In this document: positions 56,164 through 64,000 of the stretch, one piece after another
Layout: each line of letters begins with the position of its first letter
How positions within the stretch are numbered: position 1 is the first letter of the stretch
From: Daedaleopsis sinensis
Lineage: Eukaryota; Basidiomycota; Agaricomycetes; Polyporales; Polyporaceae
DNA length: 64,000 nt
Direction: 5' to 3'
NCBI GenBank assembly: GCA_033807695.1
Contig: CM066308.1
Location: forward strand, 1,612,001 to 1,676,000
Notes under the pieces: generated by a model
The model's input: only the letters and a program-made list of their open reading frames with translations
Told to the model about the DNA's origin: nothing
The model's database searches: none
Position numbers and translations under genes: made by a program

Positions 56164-57896
56164 TTGAAACAGAAGATACTACAAGCAAGAGATGAACAGG
56201 CAGCTCGGAATATTAGTAGCGGGAATTCATTGCCAGTAAATAACGAAGTGAACAGCGTGGAAATCGTTGACAAGCAGTATTTTATGTGTGATGACTTCAC
56301 TGCCAGTAACTGTGAGGCACAGAGACAAATCGAAGCCAGTGTAGAGAAATATAGACTGAATAAAGACCAAGAGAGAGTGTTTCGCATTATTGCAAACCAT
56401 GCAGTGCAGCCAGCAGGAGAGCACCTGAAAATGTATTTGGGAGGTATGGCAGGCACCGGGAAATCACAAGTAATAAAGGCACTTATAGATTTCTTCAAAT
56501 AAAGAGATGAAAGTTACTGCTTGCTTTGTATGGCTCCTACCGGTACTGCAGCAGCTCTTATAGGAGGATCAACATAACATTCATTGTTGGGTATTGCACA
56601 CAATAAAAACCAAGACAGCGTGTCGGCATTGAAACAAGTATGAGCTAGGCTACAAAATGTTGACTATATATTCATGGACGAGGTAAGCATGGTGGACTGT
56701 GCATCTCTATATGCCATATGTTCTCACATGTGTATGTCAATGAAAAATGATGGTACCCTGTTCGGAGGTATAACATGATATTTGCAAGTGATTTCGCACA
56801 ATTACCTCCTGCAGTGCAAGGACACGCGCTGTATTCTCATACGGTAGGTAGAATAATACACCACACACATTCACATGACCAGCAACAGGCTTCTATAGGT
56901 AAATCCCTATGGCATCAGTTTACGACTGTGGTGATATTAAGGGAAAATATGAGACAGAAACATCAGACTAAGAAGGATGCACAGTTGCAAACAGCATTGG
57001 AGAAGATATAAAGCATGTACAACAGAAGATATAGCACTGATAAAATTACGAGTAGCAGGCAGAGGAAAGGGAAAACCCAAGTTGAACCAGGCTCAATTCA
57101 GAAATGTGTCAGTTATCACTGCATGGAATACATACTGGGACCAGATTAATGACATGGGGACGGAAATATTTGCGAGAGACACAAAACAATGTTTGTCTAT
57201 TTCTCACTCCATAGATAGGTTTGGAGGTGAGGTGGAAAACGAGGAAAATAAGCAAGTACGGAAGAAGGCTGTCAACCCCACACGAGCAACAAACATTATG
57301 AAGAGCTACAGTCAGTCTTATGGGATCTGAAACCTCACTTGACCAGACACCATCCAGGCAAGCTAGAAATATGCATTGGCATGCCTGTTATGACAAAGCA
57401 CAATGAAGCCACTGAATGCTGTGTGACCAACGGCGCCGAAGCAGAGATTGTGGGATGGCAATCCAAGCCTTTGACAGAGGACAAGGAAGTCCTTGATACT
57501 GTATTTGTGATGCTTACTTCTCCTCCGTCCACTGTGCAGATAGATGGTTTGCCAGAGAATGTAGTTCCCTTGACAGCAACTGTCAAGAAGATTAACTGTG
57601 AGTTACCAAACAGGTGTATGCTTAGTGTGGCATGCACACAAGTACCTGCCTTACCCAATTTTGTGATAACAGACTTTGGATCTCAGGGAAGAACACGTCC
57701 CAACAATGTATGTGATATAAATAATAGTAGAAGTCACCAATCAGTGTATACTTGTCTGTCAAGAAGGTCAACCGTCGAAGGCACCGTCATAGTCCAACCA
57801 TTCGAAAGCAGAAAACTCACTGGGGGGATATCTGGAAGTTTGAGACAGGAGTTTGGGGAGCTTGAGATACTGGATCAAATAACTCGACTACGTTAG
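56164..57896 (+). pseudogene. Helitron 2 helicase region
   Basis: Walker A is the consensus YLGGMAGTGKS (about 56440), unlike in Helitron 1, but a TAA follows at 56500-56502. Further stops occur near 56577 and 56641, with frame changes near 56770, 57000 and 57320. Recognisable motifs: ASDFAQLPPAVQ, LRENMRQK, ITDFGSQGRTRPN, YTCLSRRSTVEG. Confidence 0.75.
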
Positions 57897-57920
57897 GAAA
57901 GAAAAATACCGCCTCGTGTA

Positions 57921-59087
57921 ATGGGCATAACAAGAACGGAACTAATACACTCTTACCGCATATGGAAAGGTGAATCGCACATGCCAGCTAACATACATTG
58001 TTCACTGCGCTGGTCTGCAAATGATTTTTTTCCTATCAGCAAAGTTACTCAAGACGAGCATTGGAGGCTATTGTCTCAAGACGAAAAGAAGAGCTTATCA
58101 AAATCGAAGAGTACTGTAGTGTCAGACGAGTTTCCAACAACTGACAAGTCATACTACGTGTCGGCGCAGGGCACGTGGAGGCTAGCAGGTGTTAGTAAAT
58201 TGACAGGCTTTGTAAAGAATAAAGGTCATCCTGCCGGAAATAAAGACAAACGCAAAAGATCGGATGAAGCCGATGCAGATCGCAACACTAATAAGCGAGT
58301 AAGAATCATAGCTCCTAATGATCAGCCCTCGTTTAAAGGATTTGTATGGGACACAGTTGATTATAGTTGCGCATATGACAGTATTCTATCAATTCTGTTC
58401 TCGGTATATCAGCAATCTATGTTGGCTTTGAATATTAATATCCCGGGGAACAATGCCATTTTACACAAAGTTGGACAGATTTTTGCCCGAGCCAACAGTA
58501 CGATGTCCACAACTGAAATACGTGATAGTGTTCATGAGTACATCGGGGAGCTAGATAACACTCTTGGACCTCAAGGAAAAGCAGGTATAGGTGCTGTCTC
58601 GGAAACTTCTATCCACCGACGATGACACTGTTCTCATACAATGGCTTGTAACTCATGTGGTTACAAATCAGATCCGGTGGCAGACAACGAGATCTTATAG
58701 CTATTATTAAGAGATTATTGGACATTGTGTCCAACAACAGCAGGTGAGGAGCATGGCCACACTACTTTGGAGTGGATGAATGCTATTTGGAAGCAGAACA
58801 CTAATAAGAAGTGTCCACAATGTGATCACTGTATGGTTCAAATAACGCAGTATGACAATCCTCCCAATTTTATCAGCTTTATAGTAAATGTACAACCAAC
58901 AATTGAGCCTGAAATAATGTTACCGCATCACGGACAAGTATACAAACTATGTGGTGTTGTTTATTTTGAGGACTTCCACTTTGTATCCAGAGTAATCTAT
59001 TGTACAGGCGGCATATGGTACAATGATGGCACATGTAGTTACCACTGTTGTATTACAATGGCCCACCAACTGGCCAGTACTGTATAA
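57921..59087 (+). pseudogene. Helitron 2 C-terminal USP-like domain
   Basis: ITRTELIHSYRIWKGE, then WDTVDYSCAYDSILSILF with the candidate nucleophile Cys, CPQC, and EDFHFVSRV with GGIWYNDG. The same Cys and His positions as in Helitron 1 are kept, but a frame break near 58625-58725 divides the domain. Confidence 0.7.
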
Positions 59088-59772
59088 TATAACCATCTGG
59101 GCAGGGTATTACAGCAGCTTGCTCCCTAAACAGGTGGACATTGTAATTGGCAGGGTAGCTGCTGTTATATTACCCCGAAGGTTGCTTATGGGACCATATA
59201 CATGCTGTTGATGATGGTTGTACAATGACAGGATGTAATATCTACCCCCCTAGACATTGTAAAACTTCGAAGCTTGTGAATCGGCCTTCTACGTATTGTA
59301 CTCAAGGGTAGTACAACACCGGGATAGTAATATCTACCCCCCAAGATGTTGTAGAACCTCGGGCTTTGTGAATTGGGCTTCTACATATTGTACTCGAGGG
59401 TAGTACAATGGTGGGATATTAATATAATATGAGGGTATTACAATGGAAGACCTCCCACACTCATAAGTACTCTCCTGTCGACACTTGCCAGCAGCAGTAC
59501 GTTCAAGCTGTAGCGACAGCACTACTCACCGCCAATTCATCATCTGTTGTGTGGGAGGAGCACAGCCTCCTATCACCCCCGAGTTGAGGGCCCCAGAACA
59601 ATCACCCATGAGCGCGTACTTGTAGAAGACGAGCGGGTGATTGTATTCGCCAACATGTACTTATCAAGAAACATCACATGAGTTCGAGAATATGAGGCTA
59701 CATAAGTGGACAGAGTAAAGACAGCAGAAAGTAGGGTACGGGACATGCAACAAGAGTACTGGCGACATGTGA
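59088..59772. other. intergenic after Helitron 2
   Basis: Contains the 92-bp tandem repeat and no supported gene. The Helitron 3' end probably lies here. Confidence 0.4.
59219..59425 (+). repeat. 92-bp tandem repeat, about 2.2 units
   Basis: GTAATATCTACCCCCC recurs 92 bp apart, and GTACTCAAGGGTAGTACAA recurs as GTACTCGAGGGTAGTACAA. A third, partial unit starts near 59403. Possibly part of the Helitron 2 3' region. Confidence 0.7.
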
Positions 59773-62700
59773 CTAAGCGGTGACATCAATGTGCAGCTTC
59801 TTCGGAGCAGGCACCTTGTCCTTCTCCTCCTCCGTGTTTGCGTGCTTAGCTCTGGGGACGGGGCTTGCAGCGTGCATGGCAGGCGATGTGTTAGACGCGA
59901 GTGCGGGCCCGGCAGGAACGGGATTGGTGGCAGGAACGGGCACACTGGCGGGCAACACATTGGATATGGGCGCGAGAGCAGCGGGCACTGCATTGGGGGC
60001 TCACCGATTCATCCAACACCCTGGGATTCACCTTGAGTTCTATGCCAATCATGGTTGCTATGACCCACTTCACATCCAGCACATCCTCCCACCACTCCTT
60101 GAGATCCTCAATGAGCTCGTCGCTGTCACCGTCATGATCAAGCGCTGCATGCCACCAAGCTAAGCACATGAGTACCATAAAAAGACCATTCCAACCACCA
60201 CACTTCACGTCGGACCAGGCCTTCGGGTCCTCAGGGATGTTCGGCAGGAGTGGCTATAGCTCTTTGGGGTAAGGCTGAACAATAGGTCAGGTCACGCGCA
60301 GGTAGATCCGGATCCGACCCGGCGCTTGACCCGTAGGTCCGGATCTTCCGGATCCAGATCAAGCGCTGGGTCGGATCATTCCGGATCTAGGTCGGACCTT
60401 TGTGATTTCGTCCCAGATCCAGGTCGGATCTTCGCAATTTTACAGATCTGTAAACAGCGATCCACAGCCCGCAGAGGGTGTACTTCCGGTGCGAATCTCT
60501 CGACATTTTGAACAATGTTACCTTACTAGAGGTCCTATAGGTCTACAAAGTATCATTCAAATCGGTTAAGTATTCGATATTCTACAAATGTTACGATGTA
60601 TCCCCGTTCTGCACCCTTGTGCGGGACATACTAATCAAAGATATGCATCTAGCACTACGTTTCATGCACAAATAAATGCTCAAAATATTTTCAAGTGCTT
60701 GGTTTACTGCCGGCAGCCAACCGTCCAAAGACGAGAGCTTCGTTCCCTTAATTGCTCTCAGGATCTGTGATTTACTCACTAATGGGCTATAACCGCCTTC
60801 GCTTGGGGAGCATGGAATGATTCACTTGTATCTCGCTCAGTTGTGGACGGATTCTCACAAACCTAGGTTCATTGTGTGCGTTGTGGGCACCGGTACCTAC
60901 GTACAAATAACGAGAGGTTCGTCTCAATAAACGCCTCCGGTATATCATTTCGCGGATCTCTGCGCAGGTCGACCTGTAGGTACCGGATCCGGATCGTCCG
61001 GATCCGGATCAAGCGCCGGATCAGATCTTTCCGGGTCTAGGTAGGACCCCGAGGGACCCTCTGACCTGTAGGTCCGGGTCCGGATAACCTACGGATCGAT
61101 CCGTGTTCAGCCTTACTTTGGGGTCACGGCGGTTGTTCAGCTAAAGTCAGGCCCACCATTTGCAGAGTTGTTGGGTGAATGTGGATAAAGATTTAATCTT
61201 AGGCGGCTTGTCGTACTTACACCCACGTGATATCCAATACTTGACCTCCTCCAGATGGCTCTTCGGTGACAACCAGGTGGACTGAACCTGTGTTGGAAGA
61301 CACATGAGTACGGTACTACAAGAAGGAGAGATCATGAGACTCACAGCACCATCAGGATACCCGAGCGTCTGCTCGAACTTGACCCATGCGATGACGATGT
61401 CAAGCCATGCCGCGTCATCACTGACAGTGTCAAGGTACTCCTTGGCGGGGCCAAACCACGAGGGGGGCTCCAAAGCCTTCATGGTAGCAGCAACCGTCTC
61501 TTGCAGGTCGAGGGACCACGACAATACTTCCACGGTAAACATTGAGTAAATATTAAGGAGAACAGAAAACATGTTCCCCACACGCTCCTGATGGGAACAT
61601 TTTGTGATCATCTCAGTGAATATGCTCTTTGTTTGCATCATATTCCCTTTATCCTCTAGCCATTCATATGGGGGACAATATGAAGAATGTTTTTTCAGTA
61701 GTCGCACAAAAAACACAGGGAGAAGCATGTAGGAAGCAGTTCTACTATTCCTAGCATGTTCTCTAGCTAAATAGAAGGGTATGATGGCCCCAATATCTTG
61801 GATATTCACGTGGCAAATACCTTACAGTATTAATACAATGTTCTGCCATGCAACATTCCGTGGATCTTGTGTATATTCTCTTCATCCTCACAACTTTACC
61901 ATGCCACATGAGATATTGCAAACATCCATGATACTGATACTTCAACAAATCTTTCCATAGAGAATAGACACAGATCACTAGGAGAATATTCAATGTGTTC
62001 GCAAGAATGTTGTCTGCATACTCACCCATCAAACATGATGTTCTGATTTGTTTATATTTTCTCCTATATCTACTAAATGTTTACCCTGGAAGTATTTTGA
62101 AATGTCACCTGTGGACTGGACAAAATGCTTGAACATTGTGTTGTCCACAATCTGCTGGAGGATCGCCTGGTGGTGGGCGATGGCAGCAAGTCGCTCACGC
62201 TCGTGTGCGAGTGGATCAACAGTTGTCGTAGTTGTTGCAGGGGCAGGGGCAAGGGCAGTCGGCGGTGCCCCGGTCGAAGGTGTGTTGGTGGATGTGTCAG
62301 AAGCGAGAGGCGGTGCCGCATTGTTGTTGGGGGGTGCTGCAGGTGGGACAAAGTCGTCGTCTCGGAAGTCCCCATGGTAGTACTACTCAAGACGTTCGCA
62401 CAAGCTGGGAGCTGTCATCGTGCAGCGGAGGGGTCAGTAAGGGCAAAGCAGTGAGAGAGTCAGTGAGAAACATACTGTAACCCCATACAACAAAAGAGTC
62501 CCACTCGGCTTGGATGACCCCCCACTTGTCTGTAGCTTCAGAGAATATGTTCTCGAGGCCGTGAGTGCGGCCGTTGTGGACACTGTTTACGGTAGGTGAG
62601 TGAACATCGCTAAGATATGATTGTGCACAGTTTCGAGACTTACACGAGAGTCGTCATGTGACCAGTCTCCGGGTTTGGCCCTCCCAGCAACATAGTCGCT

Positions 62701-63102
62701 TCCCAACTGGTCTGGTCCTCGATGGACTTGCAGGCGACGAAAGCGGTACATGCGAGACGACTGATTTTTCTGCTGCTCACCCGTCAGTTGCATGTACTAC
62801 AGGATGATAGATTACATAACTTCCTGCTGCATTTCTTGAACGCAGGCCTTCATGGTGTCGGGGCCGTCCCTCGTGAGAGCACTGAGGTCGAGGACAGACT
62901 GGGCAGAAATGTTTACGTGTAGCTGACAGTAGGAGTCAACCTCAGACTTGATGTGCTCAGGCTTGAGTTTGAGCAAGTGTTTCGCCTCCGCGGTGGACCA
63001 TCCCCATGACTCGTGCGGGGTCTTGTTGGGAAGAAGGTTCACCTTATAGACCTCATAATTGGCTTTGATCTGAGGCATGACACGGTTGGCGTATAGGTGC
63101 AT
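59773..63102 (-). pseudogene. E: multi-exon Trp-rich Agaricomycete-type protein, interrupted by a MITE
   Basis: Minus-strand pieces in order: VMPQIKANYEVYKVNLLP (about 63100), a middle part with LASLHH-like stretches unresolved, YLDTVSDDAAWLDIVIAWVK and FEQTLGYPDGA, an intron, HLEEVKYWISRGCKYDKPPK ending in CKWWA, then GGWNGLFMVLMCLAWWHAAL and LIEDLKEWWEDVLDVKWVI, and a Pro/Ala-rich tail ending KKLHIDVTA at 59776. This pattern (WI..., WW, GGW.G..MVL) is typical of abundant Agaricomycete proteins I know only as hypothetical. Around the insertion at 60271-61115, removing the element and one target copy rejoins one frame that carries three stops at expected Trp or Gln positions, so the exon is dead. 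Exon boundaries are approximate. Confidence 0.55.
60271..61115. mobile_element. hAT-like non-autonomous element (MITE), 845 bp
   Basis: Perfect 12-bp terminal inverted repeats TAAGGCTGAACA and TGTTCAGCCTTA. Flanked by an exact 8-bp direct repeat CTTTGGGG (60263-60270 and 61116-61123), the target duplication length of the hAT superfamily. Both ends carry dense subterminal GATCCGGATC-type repeats of alternating orientation, as transposase-binding arrays do. No transposase frame inside. Inserted in a coding exon of pseudogene E. Confidence 0.85.
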
Positions 63103-63619
63103 GTAGAGCCTATAGCATAACTTTGCCCAGGACTACTAGTTACCCATTGTGTACAAAACACCTGTGTCGCAGCGCATCCGAGCCCAGCCGTTCAACTTAC
63201 ATACACTAGACTGTTGCATCGGCCGTCACGACAGTGGGTGGTAATGTTCCGGCAGGTAAGCTGTTCGCCGCCTGCCGCTCACAACTTGCTGGTGCCACCG
63301 GGTCGGCAGTCAGGCACCATCCTGTTCACCGTTGGCCAATCTCTTGCTTGTTAGCGCCCATCGCCCCCACGGTCGAGCTCATCAACTGACACGATGAGCA
63401 CAAAGATATCTTGTTCTACTTGGCCGAGGGTCGCAAAAATTGGCTTGTGAGTGTAGCTATTGTGCTACATGCTATATCTGTAGGTGAGACATTGGAAAAC
63501 CAACAGGTGCTCACTAACTCGCTGGCAGCCTTCACCCGCCGTTTGAACAATACTAGCCAACAACCGCTCATAGCAATGGGGGATGCATCCGGCTGGAATG
63601 TTCCCGTGCAAGGATTGTG
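63103..63619. other. intergenic, no supported gene
   Basis: Short frames on both strands without paralogues in this window. The true 5' end of E could extend here. Confidence 0.4.
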
Positions 63620-64000
63620 TATCGGCCGCTTGCGCGCCCACAGTCTACTGTGTCCACCGGCTGAAACTCGACTTGTCACGCAGGCTCGTCAGTCGCTTGC
63701 ATCTGTGGTCTACCATATATACCGGCTGGGGCTGCCTGATAGGTGTGGAGGGGGCTCATTGCCAGCTGCTTGCGTGCCCATGGTCTGCCACGTCTACCGG
63801 CCGAAATGCAGCCTGCAATGCGGCCGGCGGCCCAGGTGCAGAGGCAGTTCATTGGCCATTTGCACGCCTGGGGTGTACTGCCTCTACCGGCCGGTATACG
63901 CGACCTGTGACGAGGTTGGCAGCCTGGGCATGCAGGAGGTTAATCGGCCGCTCGCGCTCTGTGTGAACTGCCATGTTCAATGTGTCAGTGCACTAGCGCG
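63620..64000 (+). repeat. degenerate tandem repeat, unit about 92 bp, reaching the window edge
   Basis: Units share TTGC(G/A)CGCC...TCTACCGGCCG...GCAG. The clearest neighbours start near 63759 (ATTGCCAGCTGCTTGCG) and 63850 (CATTGGCCATTTGCACG); earlier units near 63625 and 63692 are more diverged. The long frame through it on the plus strand follows from the period being close to a multiple of three and is not taken as a gene. Confidence 0.55.

Larger units (their letters stand above)
52736..59087 (+). mobile_element. Helitron 2 (heavily decayed)
   Basis: Same gene order as Helitron 1 (Rep, helicase, USP-like domain) on the same strand, with many stops, frameshifts and a large internal deletion. 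Protein similarity to Helitron 1 is moderate, so these are different lineages of one family, not a recent duplication. Termini not identified. Confidence 0.8.

Noticed and set aside
63583..63966. 127-codon open frame at the right edge as a gene
   Set aside because: It runs through the 92-bp tandem repeat; openness is explained by the repeat.
1..64000. CRISPR arrays, rRNA or tRNA genes
   Set aside because: Direct repeats here are tandem or transposon-related with no spacer pattern, and no cloverleaf with conserved tRNA boxes was recognised by eye.
59219..64000. The 92-bp arrays at 59.2 kb and 63.6 kb as one satellite
   Set aside because: Period is the same but the unit sequences share no clear similarity.

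Overview
This window looks like an accessory, transposon-rich stretch of a basidiomycete genome, most like Agaricomycetes (my guess is Polyporales). Genes are cut by many 50-60 nt GT-AG introns. There are two Helitrons of the fungal DUF6570 type, a DUF6589-like relic and a hAT-like MITE, and most remaining genes belong to small duplicated families I cannot tie to core functions. No rRNA, tRNA or CRISPR was recognised. All calls come from reading the sequence by eye; family names were not confirmed by any search. LAYOUT: 0-5 kb holds a weak gene model and C0, a broken member of family C cut by a 375-bp repeat. 5.8-8.5 kb is C1, the only intact C gene (849 aa). 8.5-10.95 kb is a divergent intergenic region with a G-rich minisatellite, nine GATAAGATA sites and two 80-bp palindromes. 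10.95-21.3 kb is cassette 1: A1 (+, 1392 aa, candidate TET/JBP-type 2-oxoglutarate/Fe(II) dioxygenase plus a large C-terminal domain), B1 (-, 350 aa), D1 (+, basic/acidic N-terminal half plus a conserved C-terminal domain). 21.99-29.76 kb is Helitron 1. 30-32.1 kb holds relics including a DUF6589-like pseudogene. 32.1-40.0 kb is cassette 2: D2 (-), B2 (+), A2 (-), the same three genes in the same relative order and orientation but inverted; A2 and D2 are broken. 41.3-49.5 kb holds Z4, C2, Z1, Z2 and Z3; the Z genes share a Cys6 motif with Zn(II)2Cys6 spacing. 50.8 kb has a D3 fragment. 52.7-59.1 kb is the wreck of Helitron 2. 59.8-63.1 kb is a minus-strand pseudogene cut by an 845-bp hAT-like MITE with an 8-bp target duplication. 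The window ends in a degenerate 92-bp tandem repeat. HOW IT MAY FIT TOGETHER: the main result is a duplicated A-B-D cassette whose A member looks like a DNA-base or nucleic-acid dioxygenase, next to a family of Zn2Cys6-like Z proteins. Eight copies of a 26-29 bp imperfect palindrome with an ATTA core lie 75-495 bp upstream of all six gene starts from A2 to Z3, and I found none in cassette 1. The simplest reading is a local regulon, possibly controlled by the Z proteins themselves. Function is inference; gene order, intron sharing, palindromes and lesions are read directly from the bases.
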